This document shows, piece by piece, positions 37,762 to 46,252 of a DNA stretch of 64,000 nt (position 1 is the stretch's first letter; the number at the start of each line of letters is the position of its first letter). Origin of the DNA: Streptomyces sp. NBC_01314 (GTDB lineage: Bacteria > Actinomycetota > Actinomycetes > Streptomycetales > Streptomycetaceae); the NCBI RefSeq assembly GCF_041435215.1, contig NZ_CP108394.1, positions 3,720,001 to 3,784,000 of the forward strand, given 5' to 3'. The notes under the pieces were generated by a model, which had not been told where the DNA came from, did no database searches, and saw only the letters and a list, made by a program, of their open reading frames with translations. A program made the position numbers and the translations under genes.

Positions 37762-40047
37762 CTACTTCGGGCCGGCCGCCGACAACTCCCGCAGTGCCTC
37801 CGGAAGTTCCTCGGCGTGCACGACGCCGAGTGCCTGGGTCGCCCGTGTGAGCGCCACGTACAGGTCGCTCGTGCCGAAGCGCCCCGGCTCGACGACGAGG
37901 ACGGAGTCGAACTCCAGGCCCTTGGCCTGCCGGGGGTCGAGGAGGACGACGGTCCTGGTCAGGTCGGGTTCCGCGCCCGCCGTCACGCCGTCCAGCCGGC
38001 CCGCGAGCGCCCGGTGCAGTTCGCGCGGCGCGATCACGGCGAGCCGTCCGTCGGCCGGGGTCAGCTCGGCCGCCGCCTTGGCCACCTCCGCGGGCAGTTC
38101 CCTCACCGCCGCGCGGCGGGCCCAGGGCCGTACACCCGTCGACCGCACGGAGCTGGGCGGTTCGAAGTCCGGCCGCTCGGCGCGGACGACTCCGGCCGCG
38201 ACCGCCATGATCTCGGCGGGGGTGCGGTAGTTGACGCCGAGCCGGGTGTGCTCCCAGCGGTCCTCGACGTACGGGGCGAGGATGTCGGCCCAGGAGCCGA
38301 CGCCGGCGGCCTCCGCCGTCTGGGCCGGGTCGCCGACGAGGGTCATGGATCGGGTCGGCGAGCGGCGCATCAGCAGCCGCCAGGCCATCGGCGACAACTC
38401 CTGCGCCTCGTCGACGATGATGTGCCCGAACGCCCAGGTCCGGTCGGCCGCCGCCCGGTCGGCCGCGCTGCGGTGGTCGTCCTCCTCGTGCCGCTCCGCG
38501 AACCGCTCGGCGTCGATGATGTCGTGCGCGGACAGCACCTCCGAGCCGTCGGGGTCGCTGTCCTCCTTGTCCTCGAACTCGTAGGTCCGGGACGCGTACG
38601 ACACCTCCAGCACGCCCTGCGCGTACGCGATCCGGGTCTCCCGCTCGCGCTCGGCCCGCGCCCGCGTCAGCCGGTCGTCCTCGCCCAGGAGTTCGGCGGC
38701 CTCGTCGAGGAGGGGTACGTCGGCGACGGTCCACGCCCGCGTGACGGGACGGCGTACGGCGTCCGCTTCCTCCTCCGGCAGGTACGCGTCCGGCTCGGCG
38801 AGGAAGTCGGTGATCAGGCGGCGCGGGGTGATCCGGGGCCACAGCCGGCCGATGGCGGACCAGACCTCGGGGTTCTCGGCGAGTTCGTCGCGGATCTGGG
38901 TGATGTCACTGGCGTCGAGGAGGTTGGCGCCGTCGTAGGGGTCGGTGCCGATGCGTTCGGCGACCATCTCCGTGAGGGTGTTGAGGATGTAGCCCTCGAA
39001 GTGTTCGCGGGCGACGTTGTGCGGGAGCTTCGCCTCGCGGGTGCGCTCGCGGGCGACCCGCACGAGGTCGTCGTCGAGCATGAGGATCTCCCGGTCGTGC
39101 TCGATGGCGATCACCGGGTCGGGGAGCGTCTGCCGGTCCCGTACGACGGCCGCGAGCACGTCGGCCATGGCGGCGCCGCCCTTCACCCGGGCCGCCGCCG
39201 GCGTGTCGGCCGCGGTCGCCCGTACGCCGGGGAACAGTTCGCCGACGGTGGCCAGCAGTACACCCGTCTCGCCCAGCGAGGGCAGCACCTCGCCGATGTA
39301 GCCGAGGAAGGCGGGGTTGGGGCCGACGATGAGGACGGCACGCTTGGCGAGCAGTTCGCGCTGCTCGTAGAGGAGGTAGGCGGCCCGGTGCAGGGCGACG
39401 GCGGTCTTGCCCGTTCCGGGGCCGCCCTCCACGACCATCACCCCCTGGTGCGGGGCGCGGATGATGCGGTCCTGCTCGGCCTGGATGGTCTGCACGATGT
39501 CGCCCATGCGGCCGGTGCGGGCGGAGTTGAGGGCGGCGAGCAGGACGGCGTCGCCGGTGGGGTCCTCGTAGCCGGTGCGGGTCTCGTCGCCGAGGTCGAG
39601 GATCTCGTCGTGCAGGGCGGTGACCCGGCGGCCCTCGGTGGTGAGGTGCCGGCGGCGGCGCAGGCCCATCGGGGTGTGGCCGGTGGCGAGGTAGAAGGGA
39701 CGGGCGACGTCGGCGCGCCAGTCGATCAGGATCGGGGTGCGCTCGGTGTCGTCCTCCCGCAGCCCGATCCGGCCGATGTGGTGGACGCCCCCGTCCGCGA
39801 GGTCGAGGCGGCCGAAGCAGAGCGAACCGTCGACGGCGTTCAGCGCGGCCAGCAGCCCCGAGCGCTCGGCGACGAGGATGTCCCGCTCCAGGCGGGCCTG
39901 CATGGGTGTGTTGCCCTGACCGAGCGCGGACGTGACCGACCCCTCGGTCGCACCGCGCAGAGCGTCCACGCGCGCGTACAGCCCATCGATGAATTCCTGC
40001 TCACGCCGCAATTCATCTTGCGAAAAGCCGGTGTTTGACAATTCCAC
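37762..40047 (-). CDS. HelD/HelR-like UvrD-family helicase (RNA polymerase-associated)
   Basis: This 761-residue SF1 ATPase has a coiled-coil N-terminus (about 10-70), Walker A GGPGTGKTAVALHRAA (about 215), Walker B HIIVDEAQELSP and a C-terminal LYVALTRATQ motif VI. This is the layout of actinobacterial HelD/HelR, which insert arms into RNA polymerase to recycle it. HelR homologues confer rifamycin tolerance; the gene lacks a recognisable rifamycin-associated element upstream, so general RNAP recycling is more likely. It starts at GTG 40047. A near-palindrome at 40084-40107 lies in its promoter region. Confidence 0.85.
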   Translation of the reverse strand: MELSNTGFSQDELRREQEFIDGLYARVDALRGATEGSVTSALGQGNTPMQARLERDILVAERSGLLAALNAVDGSLCFGRLDLADGGVHHIGRIGLREDDTERTPILIDWRADVARPFYLATGHTPMGLRRRRHLTTEGRRVTALHDEILDLGDETRTGYEDPTGDAVLLAALNSARTGRMGDIVQTIQAEQDRIIRAPHQGVMVVEGGPGTGKTAVALHRAAYLLYEQRELLAKRAVLIVGPNPAFLGYIGEVLPSLGETGVLLATVGELFPGVRATAADTPAAARVKGGAAMADVLAAVVRDRQTLPDPVIAIEHDREILMLDDDLVRVARERTREAKLPHNVAREHFEGYILNTLTEMVAERIGTDPYDGANLLDASDITQIRDELAENPEVWSAIGRLWPRITPRRLITDFLAEPDAYLPEEEADAVRRPVTRAWTVADVPLLDEAAELLGEDDRLTRARAERERETRIAYAQGVLEVSYASRTYEFEDKEDSDPDGSEVLSAHDIIDAERFAERHEEDDHRSAADRAAADRTWAFGHIIVDEAQELSPMAWRLLMRRSPTRSMTLVGDPAQTAEAAGVGSWADILAPYVEDRWEHTRLGVNYRTPAEIMAVAAGVVRAERPDFEPPSSVRSTGVRPWARRAAVRELPAEVAKAAAELTPADGRLAVIAPRELHRALAGRLDGVTAGAEPDLTRTVVLLDPRQAKGLEFDSVLVVEPGRFGTSDLYVALTRATQALGVVHAEELPEALRELSAAGPK

Positions 40048-40083
40048 TCCCGCCCGGATATACTGTGCTCACTGAACTTCTTT

Positions 40084-40107
40084 GCGACTCAATCTCATTG
40101 AAGTCGC
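40084..40107. promoter_or_regulatory. Near-palindrome upstream of the helicase gene
   Basis: GCGACTCAAT-CTC-ATTGAAGTCGC is a dyad with one extra base in one arm, 37 bp before the start codon in an A/T-rich region. It is a plausible operator. Confidence 0.45.
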
Positions 40108-40125
40108 GAACCATCAAATATACGC

Positions 40126-40165
40126 AAGGAAATCCCCCGAGCGCAATTACTCGGGGGATTTCCTT
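40126..40165 (-). terminator. Strong terminator downstream of trxA
   Basis: AAGGAAATCCCCCGAG (40126-40141) and its exact complement (40150-40165) form a 16-bp stem with an 8-base loop and flanking A/T-rich sequence; it ends the leftward merR-trxA operon and can work on both strands. Confidence 0.9.
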
Positions 40166-40186
40166 TGCGCGTACGGTGTACGGGCG

Positions 40187-40519
40187 TCAGAGCACGTCGG
40201 CGAGCTCTTCCAGCAGCCGCCGCTTCGGCCGCGCGCCGACCATGGCCTTCAGCGGCTCACCGTCCTTGAACACCATGAACGTCGGCATCGACAGCACCTT
40301 GTACGCGAGGGTGATCTCCGGATTGGTGTCCACGTCCAGCTGCACCACCTTCAGCCGCTCCCCCTCCTCCGCGGCGAGGGCGCTGAGCACCGGCCCCATC
40401 TGCCGGCACGGCGGACACCAGTCGGCCGTGAACTCCACGAGCACCGGCAGTTCCGCCCCGATCACCTCCGCCTCGAAGTCCTCGTCCGTCACCTCGGCCA
40501 CACCCGCCGCCCTGATCAC
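40187..40519 (-). CDS. Thioredoxin
   Basis: This 110-residue thioredoxin fold has active site ADWCPPCRQM and the cis-Pro in SMPTFMVFKDG. It is a cytosolic dithiol-disulfide reductant. ATG 40519 overlaps the stop of the merR gene by four bases, so expression is tied to that regulator, which may sense thiol or metal stress. A terminator follows. Confidence 0.93.
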   Translation of the reverse strand: MIRAAGVAEVTDEDFEAEVIGAELPVLVEFTADWCPPCRQMGPVLSALAAEEGERLKVVQLDVDTNPEITLAYKVLSMPTFMVFKDGEPLKAMVGARPKRRLLEELADVL

Positions 40520-40944
40520 AGCTCCCCGCCTCCCAGTTCACAATCCGGCTCCGGACCCCCCGGAACCTCCGCCTCGGCCGCCAGCCGCTCCCGCGCCAGC
40601 TCCGCCCGCGTCAACTGCTCGCCGACCGACGCCCGCACGGCCGCCAACTCACCGATCAGCGCGTCGAGTTCGTCCAGCTTCCGCCGGTACACCGCCAAGG
40701 ACGCCGGGCACGAGTCGCCCTCCGGGTGCCCCGCCCGCAGGCACTCCACGAACGGCCGCGTCTCCTCCAGGTCGAACCCGAAGTCCTGCAGCGTCCGGAT
40801 CTGCCGCAGCAGCTTCAGATCGTCCTCGTCGTACGTCCGGTACCCGTTTCCGGCCCGCCGCGCGGGCAACAGCCCCCGCGCCTCGTAGTACCGCAACGCC
40901 CGTGTCGTCGTCCCGGCCCGTGTCGCCAGCTCCCCGATGCGCAT
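40516..40944 (-). CDS. MerR-family transcriptional regulator
   Basis: The 142-residue product starts MRIGELATRAGTTTRALRYY at ATG 40944, the classic MerR winged helix, followed by a helical dimerisation region. Cysteines in FVECLRAGHPEGDSCPAS and near the C-terminus could serve sensing, but the arrangement is common in the family. It overlaps trxA. A dyad at 40959-40978, immediately upstream, suits MerR-type promoter control. Confidence 0.88.
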   Translation of the reverse strand: MRIGELATRAGTTTRALRYYEARGLLPARRAGNGYRTYDEDDLKLLRQIRTLQDFGFDLEETRPFVECLRAGHPEGDSCPASLAVYRRKLDELDALIGELAAVRASVGEQLTRAELARERLAAEAEVPGGPEPDCELGGGEL

Positions 40945-40958
40945 ACGAAGACCGTATT

Positions 40959-40978
40959 CCTTGACGCCCACGTCAAGG
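40959..40978. promoter_or_regulatory. MerR-type operator dyad of the merR-trxA operon
   Basis: CCTTGACG-CCCA-CGTCAAGG is a perfect 8-bp dyad 15 bases before the start codon. The minus strand reads TTGACG within it, a candidate -35 box; the overlap of -35 and dyad is typical of MerR autoregulated promoters. Confidence 0.6.
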
Positions 40979-41040
40979 AAAGCCCGAGGGGAACGAGGGA
41001 GGTGAACGGAGGAGGTGAACGGAGGAGGAGACGCCAAAAG

Positions 41041-41158
41041 CCGAGCGACCAGGTCTATAGGGGGAGGACCTGGCCGCTCGGTGTTCTGGGAAGCTTGTTC
41101 AGTTGTCTCTCTTGGAACCGTACGGCCGGGTCTACGGGGGGAGGACCCGGCCGTACGG
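41041..41158. terminator. Twin hairpins with matching 11-base loops downstream of dctA
   Basis: Hairpin 1 is 41041-41055/41067-41081 with loop TATAGGGGGAG. Hairpin 2 is 41118-41132/41144-41158 with loop TACGGGGGGAG. Both have 15-bp stems closed by GGTC/GACC. They fill the gap between the dctA stop and merR promoter (40945-41255) and may be tandem terminators of leftward dctA. A run of GGAGGTGAAC repeats at about 41000-41030 lies beside them. Confidence 0.6.
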
Positions 41159-41255
41159 GGTTCTCGGTGGCCTTCTCGGGAGGGTCGGCCCCTGCCCCGC
41201 GAGGGGCGCGCGAACCGTGCGACCGACCACACCCGACCGGCGGCTACCGGGCGGC

Positions 41256-42632
41256 CTACGCCTTGGCGAGTTCCTTCTCACCGTCAGGCTCGGCCGCGGG
41301 CGCCGCGGAGCCGTGGCCGTCGTCGAGCAGCGTCTTCTCGTCGAAGGGCAGCTGTCCGGCGAGGACCTGGTCGACGCGCTCCTTGTCGATCTCCTTGGTC
41401 CAGGTACCGATGAGGACCGTGGCGACCGCGTTGCCCGCGAAGTTGGTGAGGGCGCGGGCCTCGCTCATGAAGCGGTCGATGCCGACGATGAGGCCGATAC
41501 CGTCCACCAGGGCCGGCTTGTGGGACTGCAGACCACCCGCGAGGGTCGCGAGACCGGCGCCGGTGACACCCGCCGCGCCCTTGGAGGCCACCAGCAGGAA
41601 GAGCAGCAGCGGGATCTGCTCGCCGACCGACATCGGCGTACCCATGGCGTCGGCGATGAACAGGGACGCCATGGTCATGTAGATCATGGTGCCGTCGAGG
41701 TTGAAGGAGTAGCCGGTCGGGACGGTGATACCGACGACGGGCTTGCTGACGCCCAGGTGCTCCATCTTCGCGATGAGGCGCGGCAGCGCCGACTCGGAGG
41801 AGGAGGTGGACAGGATCAGCAGGAACTCACGGCCCAGGTACTTGAAGAGCGTGAGGATGTTCATGCCCGCGACGATCCGCAGCAGCGCGCCGAGCACGAT
41901 GAAGACGAAGAGGAAGCAGGTGGTGTAGAAGCCGAGCATCAGTACGGCGAGGCTCTTCAGGGCGTCGATGCCCGCGGAACCGGTCACGGCCGCGATCGCG
42001 CCGAAGGCACCGATCGGGGCGGCCCACATCACCATGGCGAGGATGCGGAAGACGAGGCGCTGGATGTGCTCGACACCGCGCAGGACCGGCTGACCGGAGT
42101 CGCCCATGGCCTGGAGCGCGAAGCCGGCGAGCAGCGCGACGAGCAGCGTCTGGAGGACCTCGCCGCCGGTGAAGGCGGAGACGATCGTCGTCGGGATGAT
42201 GCCCAGCAGGAACTCGGTGGTGTCCTTGGCCTCCACCGACACCTGCGCCTGACCGGTCTCCTTGATCGCGTCGGTGAGCGCGAGGCCGGTGCCCGGCTCG
42301 ACGATGTTGCCGACGACGAGGCCGATGCTCAGGGCGACCAGCGACATCACCGTGAAGTAGGCGAGGGCGATACCGCCGACGGCGCCGACCTTCGCGGCCT
42401 TCCGTACGGAGCCGATGCCCAGCACGATCGTGCAGAAGATGATCGGCGAGATCATCATCTTGATCAGGTTCACGAAGCCGGTGCCGATGGGCTTCAGCTC
42501 GACGGCGAAGTCGGGGGCGATGAGACCCACGGCGATGCCGAGGGCCACGGCCACGATCACGGCGATGTACAGGTAGTGGGTGCGGTCCCGCTTGGCGGGT
42601 GCGGTAGGTGCCGTATGGGTGCTGCTGGCCAC
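41256..42632 (-). CDS. dctA: C4-dicarboxylate:cation symporter (DctA/GltP type)
   Basis: This 458-residue membrane protein has about eight helices plus re-entrant loops. Signature segments are STSSSESALPRLIAKM (serine-rich HP1), GYSFNLDGTMIYMTMA (TM7) and the HP2 region SKGAAGVTGAGL, all typical of the dicarboxylate/amino acid:cation symporter family. GTG 42632 follows GAGGAGG at seven bases; an upstream in-frame start at 42689 has no ribosome site. Control by the divergent CitA/CitB-like two-component system is inferred from position. It imports succinate, fumarate or malate. Confidence 0.9.
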   Translation of the reverse strand: MASSTHTAPTAPAKRDRTHYLYIAVIVAVALGIAVGLIAPDFAVELKPIGTGFVNLIKMMISPIIFCTIVLGIGSVRKAAKVGAVGGIALAYFTVMSLVALSIGLVVGNIVEPGTGLALTDAIKETGQAQVSVEAKDTTEFLLGIIPTTIVSAFTGGEVLQTLLVALLAGFALQAMGDSGQPVLRGVEHIQRLVFRILAMVMWAAPIGAFGAIAAVTGSAGIDALKSLAVLMLGFYTTCFLFVFIVLGALLRIVAGMNILTLFKYLGREFLLILSTSSSESALPRLIAKMEHLGVSKPVVGITVPTGYSFNLDGTMIYMTMASLFIADAMGTPMSVGEQIPLLLFLLVASKGAAGVTGAGLATLAGGLQSHKPALVDGIGLIVGIDRFMSEARALTNFAGNAVATVLIGTWTKEIDKERVDQVLAGQLPFDEKTLLDDGHGSAAPAAEPDGEKELAKA

Positions 42633-42712
42633 GGCGGCCCTCCTCGTCGACGACATCGTCGGCTCGTTCGTCTCCGGCGTGCGGCTCACGACCGGGGGAA
42701 TTCGGGAGACGG

Positions 42713-43055
42713 TCTCCCAGGGTGGGAACCGGCGGGTTCCCGGATGGGAGACCGGCTCCCGGGGGTCGGGAGCCGGCGGGCTCCCGGAGCCGGTAGCTGG
42801 GGGACTTCCGGCGGTGGGAGCGGGGCTCCCTGAGGGTGTGGGAGCCGGGGCTCCCTGGGGGTGTGGGAGCCGGGGCTCCCGGCAGTGGAAGCCGGCGGGC
42901 TTCCGGGCCGGAGGCTGGGGAGCTTCCGGCCATGGGAGCTGGGGGCTCCCGGTGCGGGGAGACAGGCTCCCGGTGGTGGGAGAGATGCCTCCCGGGGGTG
43001 GGAGACGGGCTCCCGGCGGCTCGGGGTGTGGGGTCCCGGTGCGGGAGTCGTACTC
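42713..43055. repeat. Array of about 15 short GC-rich palindromes
   Basis: Successive imperfect palindromes follow each other every ~20-27 bp, each of the type GGGAGCC-GGG-GGCTCCC (variants GGGAACC/GGTTCCC, GGAAGCC/GGCTTCC, GGGAGT/ACTCCC). Arms vary but remain self-complementary, so base-pairing seems conserved. It fills the gap between leftward dctA and the rightward kinase gene. No protein is predicted. Confidence 0.8.
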
Positions 43056-43088
43056 CCTGTCGGTGTCCGTGTGCTGGACGAGTCGATG

Positions 43089-43124
43089 GGGTGACTATCC
43101 CCCGCCCTGTGAGGGCGGTCACCC
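43089..43124 (+). promoter_or_regulatory. Leader hairpin upstream of the sensor kinase gene
   Basis: GGGTGAC (43089-43095) can pair with GTCACCC (43118-43124), with CCGCCC/GGGCGG inside, about 50 bp before the start codon. It could be a leader structure or operator. Confidence 0.4.
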
Positions 43125-43170
43125 TTCCGTTCATTTAGTTCACGCCAACCCGTGGAGGCAGACTGTTGCC

Positions 43171-44928
43171 ATGCGCGTCCCGCACCACCTTCGTCCCCGC
43201 AGCCTGGCCGGTCAGCTCTTCGCCGTGCAGGCGGTGCTGATCGCGGCCGTCCTGGCCGGATACGCACTGTTCACCTACGTCAGCGACCGCTCCCAGGCGG
43301 AGGAGGCGGGAACCCGCCAGGCCCTGGCCGTGGCGGCCACCGTCGCCGACGCCCCGTCGGTCCGGGCCGCGATCCACACCGCCGATCCCACCGAGCGTCT
43401 CCAGCCGTACGCCACCGAGGTGCAGCAGCACGCCGGCGTCGACTTCGTGACGATCATGACCCCCGGCGGCATCCGCTGGACGCACCCGGACCCCGACCGG
43501 ATAGGCGAGCACTTCCTCGGCCACATAGAGAAGGCGCAGCAGGGCGGCTCGATCACCGAGACCTACACGGGCACGCTCGGCCCGTCGGTCCGCGCGGTCA
43601 CCCCGATCATGGAGAACGGCGAGGTCATCGGCCTGGTCAGCGCCGGCATCAGGGTCCAGGCGATCAGCGACCGCGTCCAGGAGCAGCTCACGGCCCTCGT
43701 CGGCGTGGCCTCCGGTGCCCTGGCCCTCGGTGGCATGGGCACCTACATCGTCAACGCCCGCCTCCGCCGCCACACCCACAACATGAACGCCGCCGAGCTG
43801 AGCAACATGCACGACTACCACCAGGCCGCCCTGCACGCCGTACGCGAGGGCCTTCTGATGCTCGACGGGCAGTACCGGGTGGCGCTCCTCAACGACGGGG
43901 CGCGGGAGCTGCTGGGGGTGACGGAGGACGTGATCGGCCGCTCGGTGGCGGACCTGGGCCTGCCGGCGCCGTTGACGGGTGCCCTCCTGTCCTCCGAGCC
44001 ACGGGTGGACGAGGTCCTCCTCACCGCCGAACGGGTGCTCGTCGTGAACACCTCCCTGGTCTCGGGCGGCCAGCGCCGCGGCACGGTGGTCACGCTCCGG
44101 GACGTGACGGAACTCCAGTCCCTCACGGGCGAGCTGAACTCCGAACGCGGTTTCACCGAGGCGCTGCGCTCCCAGGCGCACGAGGCCGCGAACCGTCTCC
44201 ACACGGTCGTCTCGCTCATCGAGCTGGGCCGCTCGGACGAGGCGATCGACTTCGCGACGGCGGAACTTGAACTGGCGCAGGCCCTGACGGACAAGGTCGT
44301 GGCGGCGGTGAGCGAGCCGGTGCTGGCGGCCCTGCTCCTGGGCAAGGCCGCCCAGGCGAACGAGCGGGGCGTGGAGCTGGTGGTGTCCGAGGACAGCCGC
44401 ATCGACGACGGTCTGCTCCCGGAGTCCCTCCCCGCACGGGACCTGGTGACGGTCCTGGGGAACCTGATCGACAACGCGGTGGACGCGGCGCAGGGTTCGG
44501 TGGGGGCGAGGGTGACGGTCACGGCGTACACGGACGAGGCGGACGTCCTGGATGATGCGGACGTCCTGGATGATGCGGACGGCGCGGTGGACGACTCCGT
44601 GCTGGTGCTGAGGGTGTCGGACACGGGTGGCGGCGTGGATCCGGCCCACGCGGAGGCCGTCTTCGAACGCGGCTTCTCGACGAAACCGGCGGGTCCGGGC
44701 GGTCGGGGGCTGGGCCTGGCACTCGTACGGCAGACCGCGCGCCGGCACGGGGGAACGCTGACCGTGTCGGAGGCCGCCGGGGGTGGGGCACAGTTCGAGG
44801 TGCGGCTGCCGCTGCGCACGGACGGTACCGGCAGGACGGTTCGAAGCAGGGAAGTGCGGGACAAGGAAGTGCGGGACAAGGATGTCCAGGCCCCTCGGGC
44901 CGCTGTGGCTGGAGGCGACGACGTATGA
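43171..44928 (+). CDS. CitA/DcuS-like sensor histidine kinase
   Basis: This 585-residue kinase has TM1 (about 15-35), an extracellular PAS-like CitA/DcuS sensor (about 40-180), TM2 (VGVASGALALGGMGTYIV), a cytoplasmic PAS (about 215-310), a SpoOB-type dimerisation helix with phospho-His in LRSQAHEAANRLHTV and an HATPase_c domain (LGNLIDNAVDAA, GRGLGLALV). It probably senses C4-dicarboxylates and controls dctA. Two microrepeats, DVLDDADVLDDAD and REVRDKEVRDKD, lie in the catalytic domain and tail. It overlaps the response regulator start (ATGA). Confidence 0.9.
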   Translation: MRVPHHLRPRSLAGQLFAVQAVLIAAVLAGYALFTYVSDRSQAEEAGTRQALAVAATVADAPSVRAAIHTADPTERLQPYATEVQQHAGVDFVTIMTPGGIRWTHPDPDRIGEHFLGHIEKAQQGGSITETYTGTLGPSVRAVTPIMENGEVIGLVSAGIRVQAISDRVQEQLTALVGVASGALALGGMGTYIVNARLRRHTHNMNAAELSNMHDYHQAALHAVREGLLMLDGQYRVALLNDGARELLGVTEDVIGRSVADLGLPAPLTGALLSSEPRVDEVLLTAERVLVVNTSLVSGGQRRGTVVTLRDVTELQSLTGELNSERGFTEALRSQAHEAANRLHTVVSLIELGRSDEAIDFATAELELAQALTDKVVAAVSEPVLAALLLGKAAQANERGVELVVSEDSRIDDGLLPESLPARDLVTVLGNLIDNAVDAAQGSVGARVTVTAYTDEADVLDDADVLDDADGAVDDSVLVLRVSDTGGGVDPAHAEAVFERGFSTKPAGPGGRGLGLALVRQTARRHGGTLTVSEAAGGGAQFEVRLPLRTDGTGRTVRSREVRDKEVRDKDVQAPRAAVAGGDDV

Positions 44929-45608
44929 CCGGTGCCGATCCCATCAGAGTCCTGGTCGTCGAGGACGACCCCGTGGCCGCCGACGCGCACATGATGTACG
45001 TCGGCCGTGTCCCCGGGTTCACGGCCGTGGGCAAGGCCCACACGGGCGCGGAGGCGCGGCGCGCGCTGGACCGCATGCCGGTGGACCTGTTGTTGCTGGA
45101 TCTGCACCTGCCGGACGTACACGGCCTGCAGCTGGCCCGCTCCCTCCGCGCGGCCGGCCACCACGCGGACGTGATAGCGGTGACGTCGGCCCGGGACCTG
45201 ACGGTGGTGCGGGAGGGCGTCTCGCTGGGCGTCGTCCAGTACGTCCTGAAACCGTTCACTTTCGCAACCCTTCGCGACCGTCTTGTCCGCTACGCCGAGT
45301 TCCACGCGGCGGCCGGCGAGGCGAGCGGCCAGGACGAGGTGGACCGGGCCCTGGCGACCTTGCGGGCACCTGGCCCGGCGGCCCTGCCGAAAGGGCTGAG
45401 CTCGCCGACGCTGGAGCGGGTGACGGTGACCCTGCGCGACGCGGGCGAGGGGCTGACGGCGGCCGGGGTCGCGGAGGCGGTCGGCATCTCGCGGATCACG
45501 GCCCGGCGGTACCTGGAGCACCTGGTGGACGCCGGGCGGGCGGCGCGGAGCCCGCAGTACGGGCAGGTGGGGCGGCCGGAGCTGCAGTACCGGTGGGTGA
45601 AGGGGTAG
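44925..45608 (+). CDS. CitB/DcuR-like response regulator
   Basis: The 227-residue regulator has a receiver domain (1-125) with phospho-acceptor Asp59 in LLLLDLHLPD, conserved Thr/Ser (AVTSA) and Lys (YVLKPF), and a C-terminal winged/HTH domain (AAGVAEAVGISRITARRYLE). It is coupled to the kinase by a 4-base overlap. It probably activates the divergent dctA promoter; the palindrome array lies in that intergenic region. Confidence 0.92.
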   Translation: MTGADPIRVLVVEDDPVAADAHMMYVGRVPGFTAVGKAHTGAEARRALDRMPVDLLLLDLHLPDVHGLQLARSLRAAGHHADVIAVTSARDLTVVREGVSLGVVQYVLKPFTFATLRDRLVRYAEFHAAAGEASGQDEVDRALATLRAPGPAALPKGLSSPTLERVTVTLRDAGEGLTAAGVAEAVGISRITARRYLEHLVDAGRAARSPQYGQVGRPELQYRWVKG

Positions 45609-45618
45609 GAGGCCGCCG

Positions 45619-46154
45619 TCAGGTGGGGGGCTTGGCGTAGGGGATGACCTGGACCCCGACCCCGATGACGGTGAGGGCCCCGGCAGCGGAGAGAACGACG
45701 AGCCCCGGGCCGGTCACGCCACTCACCCAGTGCACCAGCGGCCCGGCGAGCGGAACGAAGTAGAAGGCCGGCGGATCGATCCCGCGCTGTATCGTCTTGC
45801 GGGACCACCTACGCGCATCGGTCCGATGCACGACTTCCCAGTCGCTAACGCCCTCCGCCCCGGCGAGCCGCGCGAGCCGCGGCCCGAGGCCCCCTCGCCC
45901 CGTGCATACGCCCCGATCGCCGAGATCTTCTCCTCGTTGACGAGACAGGTCCACCCGAGCACGACACACACGGGTGGCAGCGCGAGCAGCATGGCGGCCT
46001 GTCCGGCCTGCCTGCCCTGCCCGCCCTGCCCGGCCTGCGCGGAGGCGGCGATGACGGCCGCGAGGACGGTGAGGGTGACGTGGAGCAGATCGTCCCGGAA
46101 CCCGATACGCGTCCTCTGCTCGTCCTTGACGGTCCGGTATTCGGCGAGCGGCAA
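45619..46154 (-). pseudogene. Integral membrane protein gene with frameshift
   Basis: The N-terminal part (from TTG 46154: LAEYRTVKDEQRTRIGFRDD, then hydrophobic helices) and the C-terminal part (WEVVHRTDARRWSRK, then helices, ending VIPYAKPPT at 45619) are in different frames; the coding signal crosses over at the C-run 45890-45894 (GGGGG on the coding strand). Together they would form a ~175-residue membrane protein with RTVKDEQRTRIGFRD and EKISAIGAY motifs that I recall from Streptomyces integral membrane proteins. A Gln/Gly low-complexity insert (AGQGGQGRQAGQ) lies in a loop. Function unknown. Confidence 0.6.
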
Positions 46155-46173
46155 CTTCGGTGCAGACGCATTG

Positions 46174-46189
46174 ACCTGACTAGACCACT
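46174..46189. promoter_or_regulatory. DasR/GntR-like operator upstream of sugar ABC genes
   Basis: ACCTGACTAGACCACT matches the DasR responsive element ACTGGTCTAGACCACT (recalled consensus) at 13 of 16 positions with the CTAGACCACT half intact. It lies 64 bp before the binding-protein start. Confidence 0.5.
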
Positions 46190-46252
46190 CCTCGTACCGT
46201 CACCGGGCACCCACCCAGGCCACAACGACGTAGCCAGCAGGAGGTCGTGCCC

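Noticed and set aside
40048..40190. Rifamycin-associated element upstream of the HelD-like gene
   Set aside because: I looked for the long GGGGCTTGC-type dyad reported for HelR genes and did not see it.
42713..43055. Palindrome array considered as CRISPR
   Set aside because: Units vary in sequence, are too short and lack unique spacers; no cas genes nearby.
42580..43170. N-terminal extension of the sensor kinase through the palindrome array
   Set aside because: The in-frame translation is Gly/Pro low complexity and the kinase has a normal start at 43171 after GGAGG.
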